From assembly GCA_002416505.1 (NCBI GenBank), contig DIAM01000021.1:509763-573762 (forward strand): a DNA stretch of 64,000 nucleotides. Direction: 5' to 3'. Under the pieces are notes generated by a model that did no database searches, was not told the origin of the DNA, and saw nothing but the letters and a program-made list of their open reading frames with translations. A program made the translations under genes and the position numbers. Each line of letters begins with the position of its first letter. The first letter of the stretch is position 1. Of the stretch, positions 41,876-51,515 are shown one piece after another. This stretch comes from Gammaproteobacteria bacterium UBA5078 (GTDB lineage: Bacteria; Pseudomonadota; Gammaproteobacteria; Pseudomonadales; Pseudohongiellaceae).

Positions 41876-43594
41876 ATGAAAGATCCTAAGAACAACGTCC
41901 GCTACAAAGAGCTCTTCGAGGCTTTTAAGACGGTACGCCATTACTTCATCTATGCGGGCATATTTAGCGCCGCTATCAACCTATTAATGTTGGTTCCGAC
42001 CCTGTACATGCTGCAGGTCTATGATCGCGTTATGAGCAGTGGCAGCGTCTCAACCTTAGCGATGCTCACCATCATCATGGTATTCCTGATGGTGGCTACT
42101 GGCGGGTTCGAGTGGGTCCGTTCGAGAATCCTGATCAGTGCCGGCAATAAGATCGAGCAGGGGCTTCGCAACAGAGTTTTCGATGCCACCTTTAAGCAGG
42201 CCCTGTATTCGGGCGGCATGAGCAATCCATCACAACCCAATAACGATCTATCTCAACTGCGCCAGTTCATGACCGGCAATGGTCTTTTTGCGTTATTCGA
42301 TGCCCCTTGGTTCCCCATCTATGTCGCCGTAATGTTCATGTTCCACTTCTGGTTCGGCGTGGTCGCTATTATCGCGGGCATAGTCATGGTTATCTTGGCT
42401 TACGTTACGGAAAAGGTCACTACTACCAAACTTAAGGACGCCAACGCCGAGGCGAACTGGGTCAATAATCAGATCGCCGGCAGCATCCGCAATGTAGAAG
42501 TCATCTCCGCGATGGGCATGATCGAGGATGTTCGCAGCCGCCAGCAAGTGCGAGCCAATAAGGTGCTGTTCCTGCAGACCGACGCGAGTCGCTGGGCTGG
42601 CTTACTTAGCACAACCTCCAAATCTTTTCGCGTAATCACGCAGTCTCTTATCTTAGGCTTGGGTGCTCTGTTAGCCCTTAAACAGGAAATATCGCCAGGT
42701 ATGGTGATTGCTGGCTCATTACTCCTAGGCCGTGCCCTTGCGCCAATCGACATGCTGGTAGGGACTTGGAAGGGCTTCTCCGTGGCCCGCGCCCAGTACG
42801 AGCGGCTCGGGCAATTATTAGAGAATATTCCCGAGGACGCGGAGTCGATGTCGCTGCCAGACCCTAAGGGCAATCTGAGTGTAGAAGGGGTATACGTGAC
42901 GCCGCCGGGCGCACGAGCACCCGTGGTCGCGGGCGTCGCCTTCGAGCTCGCCGCGGGCGAGGCCTTGGGCATCGTGGGGCCGAGCGCCTCGGGCAAGTCC
43001 TGCCTCGCCAGGGCCCTGCTGGGCATCTGGCCCACCGGGGGCGGCAAGGTCCGCCTCGACGGGGCCGACATCTTCGAGTGGGACCGCCGCGAACTAGGCC
43101 CCCACATCGGCTACCTGCCCCAAGACATCGAGCTATTCGACGGCACGATCTCCGAGAACATCTGCCGCTTCGGCGAGATCGACCCGGACAAGATCGTCGA
43201 CGCCGCGCAGCTAGCCGGGGTACACGACCTCATCCTGCGCCTGCCCAATGGCTATGACACGGTGATCGGCGGCAGCGGCGGCATCCTCTCCGGCGGGCAG
43301 CGTCAGCGCCTAGGCCTGGCACGCGCCGTGTATGGCTCTCCCAAGCTCATCGTCTTGGACGAGCCGAACTCCAACCTCGACGACCAGGGCGAGCGCGAGC
43401 TCGTCGCGGCGCTGCAACGCGTCAAAGAGCGCGCCTGCACCGTCATCGTGATCACCCACCGCACTATGGTGTTGATGGGCATGGACAAGGTTCTGGTCAT
43501 GAAGGACGGCGCCGCGGTCAGCTTCGGCCCCCGCGAACAGGTGCTGGCGAGCCTCATGCAGAAACCCGAAATCCGCAAGGCCGCTCCCGGCTGA
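41876..43594 (+). CDS. Type I secretion ABC transporter, permease/ATPase (PrtD/RsaD type)
   Basis: 572 residues. About six membrane helices (residues 20-300, starting YFIYAGIFSAAINLLMLVPTLYML in two pieces) are followed by an ATPase domain with Walker A GPSASGKS, signature LSGGQRQRLG and Walker B LIVLDEPNSNLDD. No C39 peptidase domain is present, so it belongs to the PrtD/AprD group that exports RTX proteases, lipases and S-layer proteins. It opens the secretion operon; the only RTX substrate in the window is the S-layer-like protein at 33-35.7 kb. Confidence 0.94.
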   Translation: MKDPKNNVRYKELFEAFKTVRHYFIYAGIFSAAINLLMLVPTLYMLQVYDRVMSSGSVSTLAMLTIIMVFLMVATGGFEWVRSRILISAGNKIEQGLRNRVFDATFKQALYSGGMSNPSQPNNDLSQLRQFMTGNGLFALFDAPWFPIYVAVMFMFHFWFGVVAIIAGIVMVILAYVTEKVTTTKLKDANAEANWVNNQIAGSIRNVEVISAMGMIEDVRSRQQVRANKVLFLQTDASRWAGLLSTTSKSFRVITQSLILGLGALLALKQEISPGMVIAGSLLLGRALAPIDMLVGTWKGFSVARAQYERLGQLLENIPEDAESMSLPDPKGNLSVEGVYVTPPGARAPVVAGVAFELAAGEALGIVGPSASGKSCLARALLGIWPTGGGKVRLDGADIFEWDRRELGPHIGYLPQDIELFDGTISENICRFGEIDPDKIVDAAQLAGVHDLILRLPNGYDTVIGGSGGILSGGQRQRLGLARAVYGSPKLIVLDEPNSNLDDQGERELVAALQRVKERACTVIVITHRTMVLMGMDKVLVMKDGAAVSFGPREQVLASLMQKPEIRKAAPG

Positions 43595-43628
43595 AACAAT
43601 CATTGCGATCGATACTAGGATAAAGAAC

Positions 43629-44996
43629 GTGACTGACAAACAGAACGATCAAGACAACCTACCGGTACTCACAGGCAGCCGCCCCAGCAGGGCCGTGCGC
43701 GCCCCCGAGCCTTTCGAGGTGGACACGGGCATCGAGGCGCCGCGCAGGGCCGGTCTTATCATCGCCTTCCTGGTATTCGGCGTGTTCGGCGTGTGGGCCG
43801 CAACCGCACCGCTAGACGGCGCCGCCCACGCACAGGGTTCGGTTACCGTGCGCTCCTACAAGAAGACCATTCAGCATCTAGAGGGCGGCATGATCAGCCG
43901 GATCTATGTGCAGAACGGCGACTATGTCGAAGCTGGCGAGCCCTTACTTGAATTAGATAGCACGCAATCGCTCGCGCAGCTGGAGATCGCCACCGCGCAG
44001 CTCACCGCCGTTAGCGCTCTCGAGGCTCGCCTGCTCGCCGAGCGCGATGATTTAGAAGAGGTGCGTTTCCCCTCGACCCTCGATACCTCGAACGCAAACG
44101 TACGTTCCGAGATGGATGCGCAGCAATCGATATTCGCGGCCCGCAAGGCCTCCCGCGAGGGCAGCATCGCGGTGCTCGAGCAGCGCATCGAACAGCTACG
44201 TTCGCGAATAACGGGGCTGAAGGCAGTAAGAGAGAGCAAGGAGGAGCTCGCGGCCTCGTTTGGAGAAGAGCTGGCTGACACTCGAATCCTGCTGGAACAG
44301 GGCTTCTCCGACAAGCTACGCCTGCGCAATCTGGAGCGCAGCCACGCCACCTATAACGGCGAGGCGGCGGAGATGCTCTCCAGTATTTCCTCGACGGAGA
44401 TGCAGATAGGCGAGACCCAGCTGCAGATACTGCAGACCGAGAATGAATTCCGCTCAGAGGTCGTGGCCCAGCTCGGCGAGACACAGACGCGCCTGAAAGA
44501 TCTGCGCGAGCGCGTGACGGCACTCACCGACATAGTCCAGCGCACCGTCATACGCGCACCCGAAGCGGGTATCGTGAACGGCATGCAGTATCACACCGAG
44601 GGCGGCGTGGTCGGGCCGGGTGCGCCAATTGCCGACGTAGTGCCACAGGGCGACGAGCTCATCATCGAGGCGCGCGTCTCCTTGATGGATATCGACAGGA
44701 TACAAGCGGGCCAGGTCGCCACTGTTCGATTCTCGAGTTTCGGCAGCCGTACGCCAATCCTGTTTGGTACGGTGCTCAGTGTTTCCGCTGATGCCATGGC
44801 CGATCAGCAGACTGGCATGCCATTTTATTTGGCGCGCGTAACGGTGAACCCAGAGAGCATGGAGGCGCTCGGCGCGCTGACCCTCGTGCCGGGCATGCCC
44901 GCCGAGGTGCTAATCCTCTCGGGCGAAAGAACTTTCCTGCAGTACGTCATGAAACCGTTTTCTAACGCGCTAGCGCGCAGCCTGCTCGAAGACTGA
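43629..44996 (+). CDS. Type I secretion membrane fusion protein (HlyD/PrtE family)
   Basis: 455 residues. A short cytoplasmic tail and one membrane helix (LIIAFLVFGVFGVWAATAPL) are followed by the family start GSVTVRSYKKTIQHLEGG, long coiled coils (about 110-290) and a C-terminal beta domain with APEAGIVNGM and LVPGMPAEVLI. It bridges the ABC transporter and the outer membrane channel. The GTG start lies 34 bases after the ABC gene; the stop overlaps the TolC start by one base. Confidence 0.94.
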   Translation: MTDKQNDQDNLPVLTGSRPSRAVRAPEPFEVDTGIEAPRRAGLIIAFLVFGVFGVWAATAPLDGAAHAQGSVTVRSYKKTIQHLEGGMISRIYVQNGDYVEAGEPLLELDSTQSLAQLEIATAQLTAVSALEARLLAERDDLEEVRFPSTLDTSNANVRSEMDAQQSIFAARKASREGSIAVLEQRIEQLRSRITGLKAVRESKEELAASFGEELADTRILLEQGFSDKLRLRNLERSHATYNGEAAEMLSSISSTEMQIGETQLQILQTENEFRSEVVAQLGETQTRLKDLRERVTALTDIVQRTVIRAPEAGIVNGMQYHTEGGVVGPGAPIADVVPQGDELIIEARVSLMDIDRIQAGQVATVRFSSFGSRTPILFGTVLSVSADAMADQQTGMPFYLARVTVNPESMEALGALTLVPGMPAEVLILSGERTFLQYVMKPFSNALARSLLED

Positions 44997-46366
44997 TGCC
45001 TATGAAAGCTCTCTATATCTCGACACTCTGCCTTAGCCTCGCCTGCGCCGGCGCAATCCCCGCCCTCGCAGCCAATGGCACCGACGAGAGCGTCAGCCGC
45101 ATCGTAGTGCAGGGCAGCACCCTCGAGGACTTCTTCACCGCCGCGCTAGACTATAGCCCGGAGCTGCGCATCTCCCGCGATCGCCTAGATATCAATGCGG
45201 CGCGCAGGAAGGCGGCCAACGGCCAGCTGCTGCCACAGATCAGTGCCAACGGGACCCTGTCGGACAACGATCAGCTCGACAATGTGCGCGACCTGCGCAA
45301 TGAGTATCGCGGCGAGCGCTACTCCCTGCAGCTGACCCAGGTGCTATTCAACTGGTCCGCTTACAGCGCCCGCAGCGCCGCCTATTTGGCCGAGGATCAA
45401 GCCGAGGCCGATTACTATGCCCAGGTCTCCTACGTGCTAACCGACGTGGCGGAGAAGTACTTCGAGGTCTTGCAGGCCCAGGACGCGGTCACCTCGGTCG
45501 ATGCGGAGGTGGATGCCCTGCGCATACAGCTCCAGCAGATCGAGTCCCTCTACAACCTGCAGTCGGTGCAGATCACCGACCTGTATGGGGCCCAGGCCCG
45601 CTTCGCCTCGGCGCAGGCCACGCAGCTTGCGCGCGAGAGCGAATATGCCCTCGCTAGGGAGCGGCTGCGCTCGGTATCCGGCATCGATGTCGGCGAGCTG
45701 TTTCGCCTGGACGAGCAGATCGAGATCCCCACCGTCGAGGGCGGCGTAGAGACCTGGCTAGAGCGTGCCCGCAGTGACAACCAGCAGATTCTAGCGCGCG
45801 AATACGCGGTGCGCGCCGCGGATAAACGCATCGACGAGCGTCAGGGCGCCTATATGCCCACGGTCTCCATCGTGGCGCAGCAGCAGCGCTCGGACCTCGG
45901 CTTCGACAACGTATCCACCAATAGCACCGATTCGAGCTATATCGGCCTCAATGTGTCGATACCGCTATTCGCGGGCGGACGCAATCGCGCCGGCGTGAGT
46001 GAGGCGAGGAGCCAGCACAGCATCGCGCAGAACGAACTGCGCCAGATTCAGTTGCAGGTTGTCGAGCGCACGCGCCTGGCCTATCTGCAGGCCAAGACCA
46101 GCGAGCTACAGGTCTCCGCGGCACGGCGCCTGTTAGAGTCAACCGACCTGAGCTATACCGCCATGCAGCGCGGCTTCGAGCTGGGCACGGTCAATAGCGT
46201 CGACGTGCTCAACGCCCTGCGCGATCGCTTCGCAGCGGAGCGCGACCTGCAGCGCGCACGCTACGAACACATTCGCTATCAGCTCTTGCTCAAGCGCGAG
46301 TCGGGCAGTCTCAGCGCAGAGGACTTGTTGGACGTCGGTAGCTTGCTGATCCCGCCACAAGATTAG
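44996..46366 (+). CDS. Type I secretion outer membrane channel (TolC family)
   Basis: 456 residues with signal peptide (ISTLCLSLACAGAIPALA). It shows the two-fold TolC repeat of long helices, with LTDVAEKYFEVLQAQDAV in the first half, LNVSIPLFAGGRNRAGVSEA in the second, and FELGTVNSVDVLNALRDRF near the end. It completes the three-part secretion machine. An ATG two codons later is an equally possible start. The wzm gene starts 39 bases downstream. Confidence 0.94.
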   Translation: MPMKALYISTLCLSLACAGAIPALAANGTDESVSRIVVQGSTLEDFFTAALDYSPELRISRDRLDINAARRKAANGQLLPQISANGTLSDNDQLDNVRDLRNEYRGERYSLQLTQVLFNWSAYSARSAAYLAEDQAEADYYAQVSYVLTDVAEKYFEVLQAQDAVTSVDAEVDALRIQLQQIESLYNLQSVQITDLYGAQARFASAQATQLARESEYALARERLRSVSGIDVGELFRLDEQIEIPTVEGGVETWLERARSDNQQILAREYAVRAADKRIDERQGAYMPTVSIVAQQQRSDLGFDNVSTNSTDSSYIGLNVSIPLFAGGRNRAGVSEARSQHSIAQNELRQIQLQVVERTRLAYLQAKTSELQVSAARRLLESTDLSYTAMQRGFELGTVNSVDVLNALRDRFAAERDLQRARYEHIRYQLLLKRESGSLSAEDLLDVGSLLIPPQD

Positions 46367-46405
46367 TCGACGCCACTTACTTAATACAGGAAGTCTGAAT
46401 CAGGA

Positions 46406-47209
46406 ATGTTCTTTCAAATGCTGCGCCAGTGGGTGTTCGCCCCCATCGTTCACTATCGGCTGTTCCACAATTTCGTGCGCCAAGACTTTACCGGCCAGTT
46501 CGCCGGTTCCTTCGGCGGCATGGTGTGGCTGTTCATCACGCCCATCGTCAACATCCTCATCTACTCCTTCGTCTTCAGCGTGGTGTTCCGCGCGCCTATG
46601 CCCGTGGAATATGGCAATACGCCCTTCGTGATCTTCTTGATGATGGGCTATCTGCCGTGGTTCGCATTCGGCGACGCCATGGGCAGGGCGAGCACCCTCC
46701 TGCTGGAGAAGGCGCCACTGATCACCAAGATAATGTTTCCGGTACAGATCATTCCGGGGGTCGGCACCATCGTGCCCTATATGGTGCATGGCATCGCGCT
46801 GGCGCTGTTCCTCGTCTACCTGCTGACGCAGGGCTATTTCAATTTGATGTGGCTGTGGCTGCCGGTGATCTTCGCGCTGCAGTTCCTGTTCACCATGGGG
46901 CTGGTGGCGATCCTGTCCGCTCTGTGTGTGTTCCTGCGTGACATCCAACAGATCGTTTCTCTAACACTTACCTCATGGTTCTTCCTGACTCCCATCGTCT
47001 ACCCGATCTCGTTGATCCCCGTGGAGTATCAGCCATGGTTGCTGTTCAATCCGATGCATAGTTTCGTCGACAGCTACCGCGAGCTGATCCTGCTGGGCAA
47101 TTTCCCGATGACGAGTGTCCTTATCATCGTCCCGGTATCCCTGTTCACCTATTGCTTCGGGGGCTGGGTCTTCATGCGTATCCGTCACGCCTTCGGCGAC
47201 GTACTGTAG
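46406..47209 (+). CDS. wzm: O-antigen/polysaccharide ABC exporter, membrane subunit (Wzm-like)
   Basis: 267 residues with six hydrophobic segments and the ABC-2 polysaccharide-export pattern: FVRQDFTGQFAGSFGGMVWLFITP near the start (in pieces), MGYLPWFAFGDAMGRAS, and WFFLTPIVYPISLIP. It exports a lipid-linked glycan across the inner membrane with the ATPase encoded 13 bases downstream. Its position right behind a type I system recalls Caulobacter, where S-layer secretion genes lie beside O-antigen genes because the layer is anchored to O-antigen. Confidence 0.9.
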   Translation: MFFQMLRQWVFAPIVHYRLFHNFVRQDFTGQFAGSFGGMVWLFITPIVNILIYSFVFSVVFRAPMPVEYGNTPFVIFLMMGYLPWFAFGDAMGRASTLLLEKAPLITKIMFPVQIIPGVGTIVPYMVHGIALALFLVYLLTQGYFNLMWLWLPVIFALQFLFTMGLVAILSALCVFLRDIQQIVSLTLTSWFFLTPIVYPISLIPVEYQPWLLFNPMHSFVDSYRELILLGNFPMTSVLIIVPVSLFTYCFGGWVFMRIRHAFGDVL

Positions 47210-47222
47210 GGCACATAAAACT

Positions 47223-48419
47223 ATGCACAGCATTGCCGTTGAGAACGTATTCAAAGACTTTAGGATCTATGAGCGCCCGCAGGATCGCTTGCTGGAGCTA
47301 TTGCTGCGCAAGCCGCGGCACAAGAATTTTCATGTGCTGCAGGACATCTCCTTCTCGGTACTGGAGGGGCGCAGCCTCGGCATCATAGGCGACAACGGCG
47401 CCGGCAAGTCGACCCTGATGAAGCTGCTGGTCGGCACGCTGCAGCCCACCTCCGGCAGCATCGCCATCAAGGGCAAGGTGGCGGCGCTGTTAGAGTTGGG
47501 CGCGGGCTTTCATCCCGAGTTCACGGGGCGGCGCAATATCTATCTCAATGCGGCGCTGCTGGGCGTTGCCGACGACAATATCGCCGAGCTAGAGCAGCGG
47601 ATCATCGAGTTCTCGGAACTCGGGGATTTTATCGATCGCCCCGTGAAGACCTATTCCTCGGGCATGTATGTGCGCCTCGCGTTCTCCATCGCCACGATGG
47701 TAGACCCGGACGTGCTGGTGATCGATGAGGCGCTCTCGGTTGGGGATATCGCCTTCCAGAAGAAGTGCGTCGTGCGCATGAACGAGTTCCGCGAACAGAA
47801 TAAGACGATGATCTTCTGTAGCCACTCGATGTACCACGTGCAGGAGCTGTGCGACACCGCCATCTGGCTGGAGAAGGGCCGCATCCGCGAGATCGGCGAG
47901 AGCCATCAGGTGGTAGGGCATTACGAGGACTACTGCAATAGCAAGTCCACGGACCCCCACGAAGCGCCGGACATCAACGTGGTGGAAGACCGCCAGATCA
48001 AAGACTGCAAGGTCTACTACAGCACCGTGAAGAACCTCGCTGGCGAAGAGATCGAGGAGGTGGAGCCGCTAAGCGACATCATCCTCGAGGCCAAGATCGA
48101 GATACTGCAAGACGGCCTGGTCTGCAACTTCGGCTTCGCCATCATGCGCACCCTGGACGAGATTCAGTCGGCCTATCTGACCACCGATCTCACGGACGTG
48201 CCCAAGGGGCCGTTCAAGAAGGGCGACATCATCATGGCGCGCATTCGCGTCAACGCGATCTCGATGCGGGTAGGGGAGTTCTATGTGATCGGCGGCGTCG
48301 CCGACGCGAGCGGCCTGCTGTGGTACGAGACTAAGCTGAGCAAGCTGATCAAGATCAAATCCACCAAGGGCGTTGGCTCGGTGGTGATGCGCGTCGACTG
48401 GGATATCCAGGCGCCCTAG
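47223..48419 (+). CDS. wzt: O-antigen/polysaccharide ABC exporter, ATPase with C-terminal glycan-binding domain (Wzt-like)
   Basis: 398 residues. Residues 1-235 are the ATPase: GDNGAGKS (Walker A), the polysaccharide-export signature region ELGAGFHPEFTGRRN, YSSGMYVRLAFSIA (signature) and DVLVIDEALSVGD (Walker B). Residues about 255-395 form a beta-sandwich like the Wzt C-terminal domain, which reads the end of the glycan chain. Its presence means the exported polymer is probably capped or otherwise marked. I start at the ATG 13 bases after wzm; the frame is open further upstream within wzm. The stop overlaps that of gspK from the opposite strand. Confidence 0.9.
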   Translation: MHSIAVENVFKDFRIYERPQDRLLELLLRKPRHKNFHVLQDISFSVLEGRSLGIIGDNGAGKSTLMKLLVGTLQPTSGSIAIKGKVAALLELGAGFHPEFTGRRNIYLNAALLGVADDNIAELEQRIIEFSELGDFIDRPVKTYSSGMYVRLAFSIATMVDPDVLVIDEALSVGDIAFQKKCVVRMNEFREQNKTMIFCSHSMYHVQELCDTAIWLEKGRIREIGESHQVVGHYEDYCNSKSTDPHEAPDINVVEDRQIKDCKVYYSTVKNLAGEEIEEVEPLSDIILEAKIEILQDGLVCNFGFAIMRTLDEIQSAYLTTDLTDVPKGPFKKGDIIMARIRVNAISMRVGEFYVIGGVADASGLLWYETKLSKLIKIKSTKGVGSVVMRVDWDIQAP

Positions 48420-49459
48420 TCCTCGACCTGAGCCGGGCGCGTGTCCGGCAGGCGGCCATAGGGGTCGACCTTGTGGACCGTCGCGCGGGCGCCCTGTGTC
48501 GCCCGGATGATCTCCATATACGCCTGCGTGACGGTATCTAACTCCTCGCCTTGTTGCTCCTGCTCCCCCGGCTCTTCGCTCTCGGCTAGCGCCTTGGGGT
48601 AGGCGAACACGGAGTAGACGTTGGAGTAGGCGAAGCCGATCCAGTTGGACAGCTCAACGAAATTCTCGGTTGGCAGCAGGTCGCCCACTTGCTGCTTGCT
48701 GATGAAATCGCGTTTCTCGCGATAGGCGATAATCTCTTCGATGTACTCGTCGGTGAGCCCGGGCAAGATCTGCATCGCCTCACGCGTGGCGAGATTCAGG
48801 TTCACATTCTGGCCGGTGCCATAGATCGTAAAGGCCGCATCGAGGTTCACATCTTTGAACAACTCGTCGAAGCCGCGGATAAGGCGCAGCTCCTCCACGC
48901 TATCCAACGCGCCATTATTGCGCGGGCTATAGGGGGGGTCTAAGGACTCGTAATATTCCCTCTCGGCGCCGTTGATGCCCACGCCATCGTTCAAGTCGGT
49001 CCAGTCGTTCCACGCGGTTATGAGGTCTTGCACCTGCTGGAAATCCGGGTCGGGCCCTAGGCGTTTCTCTATCAGCAACTGCAACTGCGCGGGGCGAATC
49101 CCGCCCAGATTCACCTTGCCCGCGTGGTCGTAGATGCGCACCACCATATCCTCGTCGGTCGGGTAGTACAGCGTCAGCGGCTGGCCATTGAAACGGTAGG
49201 TCGGATTACGAAAATTGCCGTCCTCGTCCAGCGTGACCTCGCGATCGATCGAGGGGCCCATCAGCTCTAACATTAATTCCATCTCGGCCTGATTCACCGC
49301 AGAGTTGATGCGGGCGAGATCGCTCACTGCGGCGCGGTTATGGAACGCCGTCTTCGCGGAGAGCTGGACCTTGCCGGCCATCACCGTCACCAGCACGGTG
49401 AGCAGGACCGATGTCCATAGCACAATTATTATGACTGAGCCGCGTTGTCGCAACATCAT
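48416..49459 (-). CDS. gspK: Type II secretion minor pseudopilin GspK
   Basis: 347 residues, far longer than other pseudopilins, as GspK always is. The N-terminus RQRGSVIIIVLWTSVLLTVLVTVM has the prepilin-like helix; the expected Glu at +5 is absent, which is normal for GspK. A large domain follows with DHAGKVNLGGIRP-type and NLNLATREAMQILPGL segments. GspK caps the pseudopilus tip with GspI and GspJ. Last gene of the operon; its start overlaps the gspJ stop by four bases. Confidence 0.9.
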   Translation of the reverse strand: MMLRQRGSVIIIVLWTSVLLTVLVTVMAGKVQLSAKTAFHNRAAVSDLARINSAVNQAEMELMLELMGPSIDREVTLDEDGNFRNPTYRFNGQPLTLYYPTDEDMVVRIYDHAGKVNLGGIRPAQLQLLIEKRLGPDPDFQQVQDLITAWNDWTDLNDGVGINGAEREYYESLDPPYSPRNNGALDSVEELRLIRGFDELFKDVNLDAAFTIYGTGQNVNLNLATREAMQILPGLTDEYIEEIIAYREKRDFISKQQVGDLLPTENFVELSNWIGFAYSNVYSVFAYPKALAESEEPGEQEQQGEELDTVTQAYMEIIRATQGARATVHKVDPYGRLPDTRPAQVED

Positions 49460-50166
49460 TGACCCCCTAACTGAGGGCTTGGGGCGAAGGGATTGCTAAA
49501 GCCGCCGCCCGTGGCGGTGGGGCGTATCTGGGGATGCTCGTTGGCACGGATGCGGGCGATGACATCGAGCTCGCCCTCGTCCGAGTCTCGAGCATCGAGT
49601 GGGACCAGGCGAATATGCACCGCCAGGGGCAGGACGGAGAGCTCCTGCCCTGGCCAGTCGTCGCGCCAGCGCTTGCTGAAGTCCAGCTCCTCGTAGAGGT
49701 AGGCGAAACGCGCCGTATAGTTTGGCAATAGCAGGCGCCGCTCGGCGTTGCCCAGACGCGCGTCTGGGCTGTCGCTCATGGCCGGGGCGAGGGTCAGGTA
49801 GACGCCCTCGTCGTTGACGGACTCCAGTTGCCAGGCGGTAAGCCCGCCGCTGCGCTGTGGCGACACCGTCGACACCCAGCTCAGAGTCTCGCCCTCGCCC
49901 TGGAAATAGATGTAGCGGCCCAGGGTTTCGTCGTTGCGATAGCTATGGGGGAACGCGCCCTGTAAGGCGCGCTCTAACTGCAGGATGGCGATGGTCTCGT
50001 CTAGGCGCTCATCCAGCGCGGAGGTATCGTCCTCCCAGTCGTTCATCACCCCGTACATGCCCGTGCTGAGCAGACTCAGTAACATCGCGGTAAGGGCCAG
50101 CGATAGGATGATCTCGATCAGGGTGAAGCCATGCTGAGACTTGTGCTTGCTCATGGGCGTGTTCAT
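49456..50166 (-). CDS. gspJ: Type II secretion minor pseudopilin GspJ
   Basis: 236 residues. The prepilin cleavage motif is QHGFTLIEIILSLALTAML with Gly at -1, Phe at +1 and Glu at +5. The rest is the beta-rich GspJ domain. I start at the ATG that overlaps the gspI stop (ATGA); an ATG four codons later is also possible. Confidence 0.9.
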   Translation of the reverse strand: MNTPMSKHKSQHGFTLIEIILSLALTAMLLSLLSTGMYGVMNDWEDDTSALDERLDETIAILQLERALQGAFPHSYRNDETLGRYIYFQGEGETLSWVSTVSPQRSGGLTAWQLESVNDEGVYLTLAPAMSDSPDARLGNAERRLLLPNYTARFAYLYEELDFSKRWRDDWPGQELSVLPLAVHIRLVPLDARDSDEGELDVIARIRANEHPQIRPTATGGGFSNPFAPSPQLGGQ

Positions 50167-50564
50167 TCTGCTAGCTCGAGCCTGATCCAACGTGTGCCGC
50201 GCACCGCCTCGTCGCTGCGCTCGTCGACCACTTCGTAGTATTGCAGTTTATAGGTACTCGGCTCCGTCTTACGGGTGACCGTCTCTAGATACTCCTCCGC
50301 GCGAATGCGAAAACGCTCGTCGTCGATGGCGATCTCGACGTCGGCGTACTCATCCTCCAGCAGCGCGAAGTTTATCTTCGCCCGCGCGGCGATGGCGGCA
50401 TTCAGGCTCTGCCCGGAGCGAAAGGCGAGCTGCTTGCTACCGGCGGCCAACGCGAACAGGCTGCCTAGCACCATCGCGGTGATGGTCAGGGCTACGATCA
50501 CCTCCAACAGCGTAAAGCCACGTTGCCGACGCTGCGGGAGCTTGGCTGGCCGGCGCTCAATCAT
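50163..50564 (-). CDS. gspI: Type II secretion minor pseudopilin GspI
   Basis: 133 residues with cleavage motif QRGFTLLEVIVALTITAMVL (Gly/Phe, Glu at +5) and the short GspI globular domain ending in a RGTRWIRLEL strand. It binds GspJ and GspK at the pseudopilus tip. It overlaps gspH by eight bases at its start and gspJ by four at its end. Confidence 0.9.
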   Translation of the reverse strand: MIERRPAKLPQRRQRGFTLLEVIVALTITAMVLGSLFALAAGSKQLAFRSGQSLNAAIAARAKINFALLEDEYADVEIAIDDERFRIRAEEYLETVTRKTEPSTYKLQYYEVVDERSDEAVRGTRWIRLELAE

Positions 50565-51075
50565 CGCGAAACTCCGTGCGCACCTTGCCCGAGAACGGGT
50601 CGATGGAGATCACCGCCTCGCGCCTATCCAGGGTCAGGATCACAGAGCCACCGGTGCTGCCGCCCTCGGGAAAGAAGGTGATCGTGACCCCGTCTTCCAC
50701 ATCGGGGCGCTGCTGGGTACTGTCTTCATACGCGAACTCGATGCCACGGGCCTGCCAGCTCTGCGCGCGGCCCAGCTCGGAGCGGGCAGTCTGCGCGGCC
50801 GGGGCTGGGGCTGCGTCGGCTGCGGGGTCGGGAAATAATTGTGCGCTCGCCGCCTGGCCGGTGACGACGGCGGTGCGGCGCGCGTAGTTGAGCAGGGCGC
50901 CCACCTCGCGCACTTGGGCGCTAAAGGTGCGCGCGCTCATATTGCCGATACTAGGGATGAGCAGCACGCTGCCCATGGCCAGTATCGCCAGCACGATGAT
51001 CAACTCGAGTAGCGTGAAGCCGGCAACGGGGCGGCGCCGCACAGATGTCTGGCTAGTTGCTAATGTCGGCGTCAT
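50557..51075 (-). CDS. gspH: Type II secretion minor pseudopilin GspH
   Basis: 172 residues with motif VAGFTLLELIIVLAILAMGS (Gly/Phe, Glu at +5). The globular part has an Ala/Pro-rich insert (about residues 100-115) and ends with a DRREAVISIDPFSGKV strand pair. The ATG lies inside the end of gspG with GAGGAC just upstream, so the two are coupled; a GTG three codons earlier is the alternative. Confidence 0.9.
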   Translation of the reverse strand: MTPTLATSQTSVRRRPVAGFTLLELIIVLAILAMGSVLLIPSIGNMSARTFSAQVREVGALLNYARRTAVVTGQAASAQLFPDPAADAAPAPAAQTARSELGRAQSWQARGIEFAYEDSTQQRPDVEDGVTITFFPEGGSTGGSVILTLDRREAVISIDPFSGKVRTEFRDD

Positions 51076-51460
51076 TGTCCTCACCGCCCGCGCGGCCGTC
51101 CGCGCCGAACGAGGTCAGCGTGTAGCTGCTGCCGTTAGAGGTGTACTGATACTCGTTGCCCCAGGGGTCCCGTGGCACTTCTTTGTTCAAGTAGGGGCCG
51201 TCCCAGCTCGAGCGGCCCGTGGTGTTGACCATCAGGCCCTCGAGCTCATCGGGGTATTGGCCCACGTCGAGTCGATGGGTCGCCAGTGCCGAGCCGACCG
51301 CGGAGATCTGCGACAGGGCGGCGTCATGCCGCGCACCGTCGGCCTTGTTGAACAGGTTGGGGGCGACCATCACCGCCAACATGCCGAGAATCGCCATCAC
51401 GATGAGCAATTCGATGATGGTGAAGCCTCGATTGCGTCGTTGAAAATGTGTGTTAATCAT
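51053..51460 (-). CDS. gspG: Type II secretion major pseudopilin GspG
   Basis: 135 residues. The motif NRGFTIIELLIVMAILGML, then VAPNLFNKADGARHDAAL, YPDELEGL, and the C-terminal calcium site region WGNEYQYTS and FGADGRAGGEDNDADI are textbook GspG. It polymerises into the pseudopilus that drives substrates through GspD. Confidence 0.95.
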   Translation of the reverse strand: MINTHFQRRNRGFTIIELLIVMAILGMLAVMVAPNLFNKADGARHDAALSQISAVGSALATHRLDVGQYPDELEGLMVNTTGRSSWDGPYLNKEVPRDPWGNEYQYTSNGSSYTLTSFGADGRAGGEDNDADISN

Positions 51461-51515
51461 AAGTACTCCTTGCCTCTAGGGTGTCACTAAAGCTATTGCG
51501 CTGCCGAAACGCTCT

